DNA from: Steinernema hermaphroditum
Taxonomy: Eukaryota > Nematoda > Chromadorea > Rhabditida > Steinernematidae
NCBI GenBank assembly: GCA_030435675.1
Contig: CM059623.1
Span: forward strand, 2,320,012 to 2,384,011
Length of the DNA stretch: 64,000 nt
Reading direction: 5' to 3'
Positions 23,391-34,440 of the stretch are shown here, in pieces. How positions within the stretch are numbered: position 1 is the first letter of the stretch; each line of letters begins with the position of its first letter. The notes beneath the pieces are model-generated. The model saw only the letters and a list, made by a program, of their open reading frames with translations, was not told the origin of the DNA and ran no database searches. A program made the position numbers and the translations under genes.

Positions 23391-26040
23391 ATGTTGAGAA
23401 CAGTAATTCTCCTTTGGTTAGCGGTCTCTGTGAACGCCTGCACCCCGATGGGTCCTTCGGAGAGCGACGTGGCCGAGTCACTTGGTAGGCGAGCTCCTTC
23501 TTTCAGATCTTAATCTCAGTTAAGATCGAACGCCTTCCACAAAAACTACGAAACGTCCCACTCCAAACACTGAGGTACCAAGTGAGCGATTCTGTCTTTT
23601 CAGTTCTAATGCACGTTCAGGTCAAAACCATACCACCACGACCACTATTTCTGTGTCCACGAAGGCTCCAAAGGAAACATGTGAGGCACCGATGAAGCCC
23701 CCTAAAACGAACAGCGACTACAAAGTGAACTTTAATGGAAAAAACATCGTAGTGATCAGGGATCCTGAGAACATGCTTCGATACGATCCCAGTGGACCAG
23801 CATTTTCAAAACAGAGTGAGTTACTGTGAATCGAAAAGAAAATGCACAACGCCGATTCAGCTGACTTCAAGAACCACATAGTCTTCGAATTCGATGAAGA
23901 CAAACCCAATAATAATGTTTTCTTTCACTGTGAAAATCACGATATATGTGTATGTGACGGAAAGAAAATCTGCACGACATATTGGAAACAAAGCCTGTTT
24001 GCTCACCTTGAGTGTCCAGAAAAAGGTGGGTCTAGTGGAATGTGCAAAAGTGTGATGAAGAACTAAGTTAGTCCGTAGAAATTTTGCATGTTTAATCAAA
24101 ATGCTCCTTTTTCCGATTGCAGAATGTTCGCTCGGTGATTTTAACATGTGTTTCCAATAAGTAGTCCCCATTTCTTGCAGAAATTTTTTAAGATTCACCA
24201 GGTTGTCATTTTGGGGTCTCCAATGGGATTCAGAAAAGGGATTCAAAATGAATTCAGAACTCCGTAACTTGGAATTTAGGCCGTCAGAAGTAGTAGGATA
24301 TCAGCGAAGCTGTCAAGACAACAGGGCTCGCGTTGAATCAATAGGCATTGTTCTAAACCGAAGCGTAAGCCAAGCCTGGATGTTAGGCCCGTTCCAGGGA
24401 ATTTTTCTGATACCAGTTTTTTCTCGCCTCGATTCGCTCAAAGCTCACCCGCCAACTAAATTTTGTAGATGTGTTTCTTTAACGCTACTTAGATGTCGGA
24501 AGGAATCAATCAAACGAAAGGTCCTACGGTCCTATTTTGTTGGTATTGATGAAGTATGGAATCCTCCGAATCAAACAGAGATTGCATTGGGAATATTTAT
24601 GCATAAATAATTATGAAAATAAGTGTGGTACTTGTTTTAGCCATATCCAAAGCTGTTTTTGTTACTCTTGTACTAAAACACATCCCCTATATATAAATGG
24701 AGAACCGAGGGGTCCGTTGGTCTGTTTGTGTGTGTGTGTGTGTGTGTTTTTCCGTAAGCACGGGGAAAACACCCACACAAAATAAGGACCCCGAGGGGAA
24801 CCGAACCCGGCACCGCCCTCTTACAAACACAGAACGTTCGCAATGAGCCACACAAGCAGTTGAGATGGAAGCACTATACTTCCACCATATCTCTGGGGAC
24901 GCAAGGCTTTGCGTTTCTTTACAGTTTTTGTGCCGTTTTTAGCGTATTTTTTAGCTTTGCAGTTTTTTGGACAACTTCAGCCATTTGCATGAGCACCAAT
25001 CTTGCCGCCCGCAGGGCTATGGTGTCTTGCCGCCCTTAGGGCTACAGTTTTAGGATCCAACTTCAGCCCTATCCATGAGCACCAATCTTGCCGCCCGCAG
25101 GGCTACAGTTTTAGGCCCCAACTTCAGCCCTATCCATGAGCACCTAATTGGCTTTCAGTACCTGGAGGGCGCGAATTCGCGCGCAGCCGGGTTTATTACA
25201 ATTACTGTCACATTTAGGACAGTGCACTGTAAATGGCGAACTATTCGAAAAGCAGAAACTGGAGAACATTCACTATCTGTCATGCAACAAGTGTGCTACC
25301 GAGGTAAAACTGGACAATTCTCCACCTCTCCGCCGTAAGTCACCACTCGCCAGTGAAGAAAGCGCCTCGTCTTTCAGCTTGCTATCAAACGGCCAAGGAT
25401 CTGGAGAAGTTGGACTCGGACACATGCTCTATAGGCGATAAGAAGATGTGTGAAGTGGCTGATGGAGAAGAAGTTGCGAATAAGCTCGTCTACGATTTCA
25501 CTTTTCCGCATTTTTTTTACTTCTCTGCAAGCACAAAACGTGTGTTTACTTTTTTACCGAGTCAAATCACTTAAAGCTGCGAAGAGAAACTTACCTTTAA
25601 ATGTTCAATTTTTTCCATTCAAGGATGCAGATACGCAAGTGGAGTGGACCTGATCACGTACAGAAGAGAGGAAGATCAGAAGAAGTCGACGACAATAAAG
25701 TTCGGAGCTGGCGGATGCATAGGAACGGATGAAGGAAACTTTTACGAATTCAAAGGTGAAATTGAGGTTAGGCAGTTCTGCCCACCAACAGGTACATTTG
25801 AGGGTTCTATGTTGTGAGTTTGTGGTTCTTTCAGGAAAATGCACTTTGTATGCATATATTCCTATTACCGGCGAGGCAGTCACTTCTGTCAATGATCCTG
25901 CAAAGACATACACAAGGGAAATGCAAAATAAAGCGGAAGAGCAAGGAAAGAAGTTGAACGATCCGACAGCCTACGTGCAGAACGTGTCCTGGGTCAGTCC
26001 GGGGCATTGTCTTCCTCGCACCTGTGATACTCACCATTGA
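23391..26040 (+). CDS. Secreted two-module cysteine-rich protein, outer right copy
   Basis: Exons 23391-23484, 23525-23581, 23621-23815, 23861-24025, 25218-25334, 25378-25539, 25624-25791 and 25835-26040 give about 387 residues; all introns are phase 1, and all exons but the fifth match the outer left twin in length. Signal peptide MLRTVILLWLAVSVNA; Thr/Pro linker; module 1 (VNFNGKNIVVIRD, NHIVFEFDED, ICVCDG, LECP); module 2 (GQCTVNG, HYLSCNKC, ATEVKLDNSPPL, ACYQTAKDLEKL, KKMCEVADGEE, CRYASGVDLITY, GGCIGTDEG, QFCPPTGKCTLY, SWVSPGHCLPRTCD). Exon 2 must use the acceptor ttaag, where the twin has ttcag. Secreted, function unknown. The 1.19 kb intron 24026-25217 carries a SINE and tandem repeats. 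Confidence 0.8.
24690..25015 (-). mobile_element. tRNA-derived SINE, longest copy
   Basis: On the minus strand an A-box-like GTGTGGCTCATTGCGAACG is followed by a B-box-like CCGGGTTCGGTTCCCC and then by 'cttattttgtgtgggtg', with a TG repeat at 24727-24746. The body, down to 'catgagcaccaatcttgccg', is shared with 36495-36850 in opposite orientation; a third part copy is at 21110-21230. Confidence 0.65.
24985..25145. repeat. Tandem repeat next to SINE
   Basis: Units containing 'gagcaccaatcttgccgccc' and 'gggctacagttttagg' followed by 'ccaacttcagccctatccat' recur two to three times, all inside the fourth intron of the outer right gene. Confidence 0.65.
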
Positions 26041-26058
26041 TATTTATTCTGCACATTA

Positions 26059-29000
26059 TTATTCATTTGTAAACAATTGTAAAACAAATAAACGATCGGT
26101 GTAGTATCCTCCAGGCGGGAACACACGGGGTTGACGGTCGCGAGGTTGACAATTGTGGAACAAGAGACACACGTTGAAAATGCAACCTTTATTCATGTCA
26201 CCTCTCACACGACTGACTCGTTGTGCGTTCTCAATAACAATTGTAGACAGTAGACAGAGATGGTAGACATGGACACGTTGCATTGGGAAACAGCTGTGTC
26301 AGGATCTAGTCCAGACACTACATACGTCCAGACACGATTGAATCATAAGTGTATAATTGGTCATTTTCTGGGAAATCCACGATCGAATTCAGGGAAGATT
26401 CGAGGCAGTGGTCGCGTGCTTTGTAAAGTGCCACGTTGACCAATCCTTGAGCAAGCATTCGGTTCAATAATCGCGTTGCTCCCGTTGTGGACCAGTTATT
26501 TTTGTTGTCAGTAATGAGCCAATGTGCATCAAGAATATTTCGTGGAAAGAACAGAAATCAAAATGATACCAACAGGTGTCGAACCATCGAACCCACGCCT
26601 CACAGTCAGACGGCCTACCGACTGCGCCAAATCGCTCGACAACACATGATGTTGTCGTTCGCAGTGTTATAGAAATGCTGGTAAGGAATAGATTTCGGAA
26701 AGTGAATTTGTGAGTCATATTTACAAAGGGACCGCTGGCTGACTGACTGTATATGGCCGACTCGGCTTCATGGGGATGGTTCTGGTAGAGCGGCAAGCTG
26801 GTCAGGATCTGGCTTCCTTGACGATCAGCGACTCTGCATTTCCTTTTTTGCTTTGATCACTGAACGGAATCTTTAAGAATTATGTGGGAAGTTCACATCA
26901 GTGGGTCGTACCCACGTACCTAGTCTCTGGAAAAATCAAATGACCTGACCTTCCGACTTTCATGGGAACCGTTTGGAAGCTGTTCGGGATAAGACATCAC
27001 TTCCCACATCGCAGTCAAGGATTCCTAAAAGTTTCGGGTACCCGACCCGAAAACCCAAATCCACCAACTCTGGTTATTACCGTAAGCTGTTAGTAGACTT
27101 CTTCTGAGCTTTGACACCCCGTAGCTCAAAACTTGAGTAGTCGTTGTTTTGCCACGGCGTGCCAAGACTTAACTGAAATGGTTCCTAGCCCAAAATGTCT
27201 ATCTCCAGCTTATACATACTTTGCAAAATGCTCAAGGAATGCTACTGGTGTGCTAAATTTCGGCAAAACGGCGAGGGCACCGTAACAGGTTCCCTTGCGA
27301 GATCAAAAACCACAATTCTTTTTGGTATATCGTATTTTAGTGCCGAAAGCCATGGAAAACGTCACCCTAGACCCAGACACTATCAAAAATTCAAACGCGA
27401 AACAGATGAAGTTTAATGTGCCGATGTATACGAGAATTCTTCAAATATTTTGCGGAGCGACCAAGCCACATAGATACATTCACTCCTCCACAAGTGGGCT
27501 ACACCACGTTTTCGGGAAATACCATTCATATATAGACGTCTGGAATTTTTAATGTAATATGAATGTTAAAGGCAGCTGCTTTCTCACATTTCTGATGCTA
27601 ATTCTATTCGTGTTCGCCATGTGTTCTTTAAAGGTCGCCGACTGCTTCCGCACCCGCGGTTCTTCTTATGTAGATCAGTTTTGATTGATAGTTCTCGCCC
27701 GAATACTACTAGAGTACATCGCCAAAACATCAGAATGAAATTTTCAAACTCAGTTCTCAGTGAATGCAAATCTGAAAAACCTTCGACCTTCGACATGAGA
27801 TCCCTGAGATTCATATGCTAATATTGTATGGTGCAACGTGAATCATACTTGTTTATCATCCTTATCACCATGTGTTGTGTCGAAGTCCTTTTTTCATGCA
27901 CCGATTTCACATTTGGGACAAGGTTAGTATTCATGGAATTGGTGCCTTTCAAACGCGTTTCAGTCTAATCCAGTAAGTCACAGGTGGACTGAAAGCAACT
28001 TTAAATTCTCTCTAATCCAATAGAGGCTATCAGTCTTGTCCGGTGTCTAAAACCGACCCCTTCATTCTGTGTGATTTGGTTATTTCCCATACGGACCTGA
28101 CAAACACACACCGAAACGAACGGGCTAATTAACGGCGGGCATAAAATCAGAAATCAAACGCAAAATCGCATCATATCCTGTTCACATTGCCAAATACTAT
28201 TCTGACGGCAATCACGTACTTATTTAATCAAATCATAGACATGTATTATTCTGCATTTCAGTGAGCATTGAGTATATCCCACGTGAACATAAACGTGCAT
28301 TTGCAATCTGCGTTTGAACATGTGCCATTGCAGGAGATCTTCACGGGTCGGCTCTGCATAATCACTCGAATTTTCACCCTCCAGACCTCGATATTCCAGT
28401 AATCCGGGTACATGCTTAGGCACGAAATCATCATCCGTCGTTAAAAAGTCCCAATAACCTTATACTGCCTTCCTCTTTTGAAAAGCACGTTCTCGAATTT
28501 GGTGCGCGCGACTCACTCAACCTTTGGTCTCTCAGTAATTATTGACAAATTACACCCCTTTCCTTTGAAATCATTAAGTTCCGTAAATAACTTCTTATGA
28601 TATTAGGCGCCGAGCCAGACGCATCAATATGCAATCGAGATTGAGTATAGTGATTGGTGGTGGCACTTAGCACCACCTTCCTGAGACCTGGGTTATTTCC
28701 ATGATTTTCGAATTATAAATGGTCGCCCCCACAAGAGGATGCGTCCCCAACTAAGTGCGCCAGATCCCACCTTATGTGACTGCAGGAAAATTATAGTGTT
28801 ATCGTCGTGACCTGCAATTATTGTTGGTCGATATGCTGTTATCCTAACAGGAATTTGTTCGCTTCCGGGAACGTCTGTGATCGATTTCCTTGCGAGCCAA
28901 AGCTGATATCCAAACTGAAACTCTTGTTGACTGTAACTACATCTTATACTTTCTATAAGACTATGACTTCCCATGTGAGATGAATGCAGGATTGTACACT

Positions 29001-29844
29001 GCAAAGGCGACGTCTTCCGACGCCCTGTTTTTATTTATTTTGTCCTCCATGGGAAAGTCGTCTGTGTCTTTTCGATTTTTCTCTCCACTACCACCATACA
29101 CTATAGCACACTGCCATGATTGTGTCTCGACAGTCTAATGTTAAGTAAAGATATGAATCGACATCGATATGGTGTTATCTTAATAGAAATTTCTTTCTTT
29201 CGAGGAATGCTATGTGTTCGATTCCCTCGCTAGCCAAACTCGAATTGTCGAATGTCCTAACTGTCATGTCGACCACTAAAAGATGTACATATGTCGCAAT
29301 TTGGTTGAACACAAATTGGCATATTTCCAACCAAATTTACTATATTTTTGTCCAGGTCTGCTGCTCTTATTATAACTGCCTTTTCATCTTTGTCCGAGTG
29401 ATAATTCCTGTATGTACGGTTCTCAAAGGAAGGTACTAGGCGTCATATAAGTGCCCCTTAAGCTTTTTACCAAATCTTATGCGTAGTTAGCAGAAATAAC
29501 TGAACTATTACCCACGTAGGCGATTGCGCTCCAGTAATCTTTTTCGCCAAGGGTCATGGGACCGGCATATGACTTCCCACTCCTTTCCGTATGAGGCGAC
29601 AAAGCAAGATCAAAATGTAAATGACCTATCTAAGCTTCACGATTTCAGCTCTTGTAGTTGACCTTTTGTATTTGTTACATACCGTAACCGTCTGGAATAT
29701 TAACCTTTGTGTACTATAGCCTAATTAGAACTTTAAAAAGACTACAGACCAATTATATGTATGCTTCGAAAGATCATTTTATCGTAGCTCGTGGAAGAAA
29801 AAGGTCTAATCGGGTGCTTATCACTTGGCGATTTCAGTTTGACC
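26059..29844. other. Gene-poor stretch with tRNA-like and tandem debris
   Basis: No gene model could be supported. A degenerate tRNA-like sequence lies at 26565-26650 (minus; A box TGGCGCAGTCGG and B box GGTTCGATGG, anticodon stem not consistent). Two related blocks at about 28840-28925 and 29165-29250 share 'ggtgttatcttaatag'-like sequence and a B-box-like 'gtgttcgattccctcgc', suggesting a short duplicated Pol III-derived repeat. Confidence 0.45.
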
Positions 29845-30995
29845 ATGGGCAAATCCCAAATCGCTACAGATCGCCAAATTGTCGGCCTCTCCTACTTCAC
29901 CATAAGCGTCATTTTAACACCGATGTACGTGAGGATTATCCACGTAAGCCGAGAGTTCTTCCATGTGATAAAAATCAAATCGACATTTCAGATTTTACTG
30001 TGGCACTCTGAGTTCCGAAAACTCAGATGTTACCAGATCATGGCTCAAATCGGCATGATCGATTGTGTGTTTGTTCTGGGCTACGCCGTGTTCGGCATAA
30101 CTCTGACCTTTGAATCGCAGTTCTATGGCATCACCCATGTGGTTCTTCAACTGTTAGGAGCTGTTTGGTTGACCAAGTGCTCCTTGAATGCGGTCTTGGC
30201 CATTAATCGTCTCACAGTCATGCTGGAAGTGTACGTTCCGAGATGGATTCATTGGGTAAGTGATTTTTTTGTGTAGAAATTCAAAGTACAAAAATCCAAT
30301 AAGAATGAAAAAATTTTACGCTTGGTGGATTCGAACCCGCATCGATCGTTTGGCAGTGTCCGATACTAACCGCTACACCGTTGAAGCTGTATTCTGTTTG
30401 CAGTTTGTTCCGATAGCGCAGTGGATAGGTTATTTGTTAAGGAAACAGCCGGTACGAGTTCGAACCCCAGAGGGACAAATATTTTTGTTCTCGAGTCCTA
30501 ACATTATTAGATACTTTTTTAATATATATTGGTCATATGTTGATTTTTCAGACTGAAATTGCCTTCTGTTGGCTAATCGGATTAGTGTATTTTGTCGTCT
30601 GCCTCACTCCGAAAGCCTCCTTGATAGTCCGCTTCGACCTCCTCACGTGGATCTATGACTACTCCAAACCGTGGACCACAACAGTACATTTCTTCGATTT
30701 GAGCTACTCTTCGGGCGCCTTGATCTTGTCCTTTTTCATCTACCTCATCACGGCCTATGTGCTCTTCGCGAAGAGAAGTCAAATCTCCACAAATAACGGA
30801 AACTTTCGAGGGGAATGGCGGATCTGCGTCATGGCCCTTGTCCTCTTCTCGTCGCCTATGACGGGCGCTGTTTTGTGGAATTTTGCCACTGACTTCCTTC
30901 CCAAGTCCTACTGGTCCACCGCCATCATTAGCATATTCTCTATCTGCAATATCGCACTTGCCGCACCAATCGTCTATTTGTGCATGAACAAGTAA
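29845..30995 (+). CDS. Serpentine seven-transmembrane chemoreceptor, first paralog
   Basis: Exons 29845-29943, 29992-30255 and 30552-30995 give about 268 residues; a TTTCAG acceptor 7 bases before the ATG suggests trans-splicing. Seven hydrophobic segments are visible: IVGLSYFTISVILTP, CYQIMAQIGMIDCVF, LLGAVWLTKCSLNAVLAINR, FCWLIGLVYFVVCL, YSSGALILSFFIYLITAY, ICVMALVLFSSPM and IISIFSICNIALAAPIVYL. The C-Y-x-I-M at the start of helix 2, the N-R at the end of helix 3 and P-x-V-Y-L-x-x-N in helix 7 fit nematode Srt-like chemoreceptors; the exact family is an inference. Likely expressed in sensory neurons. The end is uncertain: a downstream frame beyond the TAA resembles that of the second paralog. 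Intron 2 contains two tRNA-like sequences. Confidence 0.72.
30319..30387 (-). tRNA. tRNA-like sequence, probably a pseudogene
   Basis: Minus strand has an A box (TGTAGCGGTTAGTATCG), a B box (GGGTTCGAATCC) and a loop that could hold a GCC anticodon, but the anticodon, T and acceptor stems are poorly paired. It lies in intron 2 of the receptor gene. Confidence 0.35.
30410..30480 (+). tRNA. tRNA-like sequence, probably a pseudogene
   Basis: Has TAGCGCAGTGGATAGG (A box side) and GAGTTCGAACCCC (B box) at correct spacing, ending before a T run, but the acceptor stem has at least two mismatches and the anticodon loop cannot be placed with U33. Also inside intron 2 of the receptor gene, 22 bp from the minus-strand tRNA-like sequence. 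Confidence 0.35.
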
Positions 30996-31548
30996 GCTGA
31001 TAACTGTGACAAACAGGTCTCTATGCAAGGCGATGTTTAGAGCGCTCCGAAGAAAAGTGCTCTCCGTCCCATTCTTTGGAATTCCCTTATCAAAAGTGCA
31101 CGCTACTCATCAAGTTCGACAATTAGGAATGGGGATATCGACGTCAACCCGTTCTTAGTCATGTGTCTGATTCATTGATAATTCACTAAATCGTAATACT
31201 GTTCGATTTATCAGAAAAATGGAGGGCGTTTCTGAGACGTTGTGGAAACTCATTGAAGGAAGGGAACACAGTCCACAACAAAGACCACGGTTAAGCTCGT
31301 TGCTTTTAGAGATCCGACTTCTAGAGATCTGAGAATATTGTATAGGTGGGTAAGTATAAGGCGGGAAAGATTAGAGTCGTAATTGATGAGTTATGATGCA
31401 CGGAATCTAGGCTGAAGAAGTTGTAGACTTAAGCATATCGGGCACCTCTGGGATTTAGGTCCACTTGAGTTTAGATTTGGCGCTCACATGGGGAGATCTT
31501 ATATCGAAACTTGGGAAGTTCTCACTAAAGATGTATTGATATAGCTTT

Positions 31549-32136
31549 TCAATTATTATCGTACAGGCTATAATCAGGCACTTCCACTTTTACAGGTTGA
31601 GAACAAATCACATTGTTTACGCTATTTCCCATTTGAGATCCGTTCGTTTTCAGCGCTTCTTTCAGCATCAGTTCTATCTGGTCAAGACGGTTCGACAGAT
31701 TCTGTTGTCCTTCAAGGATTTTTGAAATTCCGCACTGTATCGACTCAAACGAATCGGATGTGCATTCTCTAGAGTCTTCCAAAGCGCTACATTCTTCGAG
31801 TCCACTCTGCTCTGAAAATCTCGTAGATTCGAACCGGAGATCGGTGGAAGATTGCTGAGGAATCGACAAATCTTGTTGGTCCGCTTGCTCCATCACTGCG
31901 CGCTCGATGAGATCCTGTAGGCAGTACCGTAACGAAAAAAATAGAAATTGTGCTACCTTGTATTTCTTGGAGTATCTGTACAAATTGGAATGATCGACAC
32001 AGTGGCCGACGACACGTTCAATAACGGTAGCCGCATCTCTGAACGATAGGACTCCTTTGTTCGCTTCGTGCAAGATACGTTGCACTCTCCAGTCGGTGTA
32101 GTTGAACTGCTTGTTCCACTTCTGTTTTGGTTTCAT
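31549..32136 (-). CDS. Helix-turn-helix-like and coiled-coil protein, two exons
   Basis: Exons 32136-31957 and 31914-31549 give about 181 residues. The ATG follows an acceptor (atattgcag) by 9 bases, consistent with trans-splicing. The first 60 residues are basic (KQKWNKQFNYTDWRVQRI) with a helical stretch FRDAATVIERVV followed by NLYRYSKKYK, reminiscent of a small DNA-binding helix-turn-helix; this is inference. The middle is Ser/Glu-rich and residues around 130-155 (ISKILEGQQNLSNRLDQIEL) form a short coiled coil. A nuclear regulatory role is possible. No named family is recognised. Confidence 0.6.
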   Translation of the reverse strand: MKPKQKWNKQFNYTDWRVQRILHEANKGVLSFRDAATVIERVVGHCVDHSNLYRYSKKYKVAQFLFFSLRYCLQDLIERAVMEQADQQDLSIPQQSSTDLRFESTRFSEQSGLEECSALEDSRECTSDSFESIQCGISKILEGQQNLSNRLDQIELMLKEALKTNGSQMGNSVNNVICSQPVKVEVPDYSLYDNN

Positions 32137-32337
32137 GTGGTTCACCTGCAATATACGTCGAAGGACATGAAAATTCGATGCGCAAGACTACTTTTACACG
32201 AGTAGATTTTTGAATCTTGAGCCGATTTCAAGTGGTTGGTTCGATGGTTTTAGTGTATTCAGCAAAACTACTCGAAATGGCGACAATATAAACATATAAA
32301 AAATGTGACATAACCGTCAGAATACATAAAAAAACGA

Positions 32338-32409
32338 TGCCTCATGCTGGAATCGAACCAGCGACCTTCTGTTTACTAGACAGACGCTCTGCCCCTGAGC
32401 CAATGAGGC
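32338..32409 (-). tRNA. tRNA-Thr (anticodon AGT)
   Basis: Complete cloverleaf on the minus strand: seven-pair acceptor stem GCCTCAT/ATGAGGC, D arm GGCTCAGGGGCAGAGC, anticodon stem TCTGT/ACAGA closing loop CTAGTAA (AGT), T arm GCTGG/CCAGC with loop TTCGATT. No intron. Expected to be functional. Confidence 0.95.
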
Positions 32410-32581
32410 TTGTTTTGGCTATGACAGGTTACCTATTACTTTACACTGTCTGTCCATTTCACCGAAGAATTTGCCCAAATTCCCACACAAAAAAAAATGA
32501 GAATTTTCGACGATTCGAGCACAATTCGACGACAAGAACAGACAAGAAAATGACATTTTTTTTAATTTGTGAAAAATTATC

Positions 32582-32653
32582 TTCCGATGCCGGGAATCGA
32601 ACCCGGGCCTTGCGGGTGAGAGCCGCAAATCCTAACCACTAGACCACATCGGA
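32582..32653 (-). tRNA. tRNA-Glu (anticodon CTC)
   Basis: Complete cloverleaf on the minus strand: acceptor stem TCCGATG/CATCGGA, D arm with TGGTCTAGTGGTTAGGA, anticodon stem TGCGG/CCGCA closing loop CTCTCAC, and T arm CCGGG/CCCGG. Matches the usual metazoan tRNA-Glu. 172 bp from the tRNA-Thr gene, same strand. Confidence 0.96.
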
Positions 32654-34205
32654 CATGACTACTGTTCAGTGAGCAGTTGGACTTGTTCGCGAAAACAACG
32701 TCAATCATCATGTCATCCTATAACAGGTTTTACGGAACATCACAAGCGAATCTTAAGAGTAAGAGTCAAGCACAAATCTTATGAGCGCGTGAACTACAAC
32801 ACTTAGAAGCACTGACAAAGCGCTCTTATCTAAAAGAGCCTACCTCTAAGGCCTGCCCCTTTTGCTTTTTTCGAATCGTCGCGCTTAGTTTTTTCACCCA
32901 GTAGACGCTCCTTTAGTCCCTCCCACAGTGTTCCTTTTCAAAGTAGGTCGTTTTTTGGTGCGTCGTGTACCTAAGCCTCTCTCAAGAACACAGGCAACAA
33001 TCTACAACAGGCGTCATCGACGAGAACAGAAATGTGACCCCGATTTGAGCTCGTTATGAAAAACGAAAAATCTTGCGGTGATGACCAGTGCGCGGTCAGG
33101 ATAAGAAGATAATAAGCAGACCAGCAGCATAAGAAGATTTTAGCGGAAAAAAATTGGATGCACTTCCTAGATCCAAAAATCATTTGACGACGACGTACCA
33201 AGTCTCAATAAGGTGTTGAAAAACGCAATTTTGGATATCAGAGCCATCTTATCCGATGTGGAAGGTCATGACTGTATGAACTGTAAGTTATCCACTACCT
33301 GTTTTCAGAAGAAACGAAGTCATGCGTTATTTTAATGCAGATTTGTACCCACCCCTCCCCCACATTCTAAAGGTGTCTTTATGTGCCTTTCGTGGAATCG
33401 CGTGACGCTCAAGTGACCACTCAATCTTAATGATCGCTTATTTTATGGCAAACTTTCCGGCTTAGACGTTTCGTATGTTCAAAGTGCAAGTCAGGTTTAA
33501 TCTCGTTGTACTTTCGGAAATCATCAGAAAGTAGAAACATTCTTAAACTGATTCTGCTCCTGTTTTTATAGGAGGAATTGTTCAGAACAAAACGAGTTGT
33601 TTGTAGTAGCGCAGCACTCATGACCCTTTTCTATTGAATTAGCATGTTTCTGTTTTCAGATAATTACATACTGAACGTCATGTGTGCAAAATAAGTTCAC
33701 TATATCATTTATTGGCAACTGAAGGCGGGCGCTGTGGGTTATAGGAGGAAACGCCCAAGGACGGATCGAAAGGCGAATGCTGGGAGTCCGTCTACTAGAC
33801 AAGAAGACAAGCGTGACTTCAACAAAGGTGAAAGGAAGTGGTGGGTTAAAAGAAATGGAATTTCGCGCTTGGAAGCAAAGGAAACGCTCGTCTATAAGAA
33901 CGGATCCCACGTGTAGAGGGCTCTAGGAAGACTGCAAGCCCTAAAAACAAGCCATATAACGTTGGTTAAACATGGGGTACGACAAAGTGTTAATGTGATA
34001 CATATTCTAATAAAATGCGTCCAATCAAAAAAGACATTTTTCGTGGGAAAGTGTTTTGCTGTGGGAATCAATTATGCGACAAAAGCTCCAGCTCCCACGA
34101 AAAGAACGCACCCTACGAAAGTTCAATCCAAAAACCTGTAGGGTTCACAAAATGGACCCTTCCATGTCTAAGGTTGTTTATGTATTTACTTCATTTATGT
34201 CCCCA

Positions 34206-34440
34206 CCAATCAGTCGGTCTCTGACGTTCGCTGACTGAGTTGACAGAGCGCTTATTTTAAGCCTTTCATATTGCTGGCGATGATATTCCCGGCTCCCAGA
34301 AGACCTGGAACACCACGGAGCCGTAGTTCCATCCATCTAACCAAAAAGCTCTTCACCGCCGTCGAATCAGCCGCGCCGCCAAGCTGAAGATGTCCTGCAA
34401 ACTCCGATGTTTGCGTAACCAGTAGATGACGTGATATCTC
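34206..34440 (+). mobile_element. Retroposon R1, 5' fragment
   Basis: Matches 12490-12710 around 'gctgactgagttgacagagc' and 'ggctcccagaagacctggaa'; the 3' half is missing. Confidence 0.6.

Larger units (their letters stand above)
23100..26058. repeat. Palindrome, outer right arm
   Basis: Mirror of 10030-12425, about 560 bp longer, mostly because the fourth intron holds a SINE and tandem repeats. Confidence 0.85.

Noticed and set aside
26565..26650. tRNA gene call, possible His or Gln
   Set aside because: Anticodon loop lacks U33 in the only pairing that closes the stem, and the acceptor stem is not complementary.
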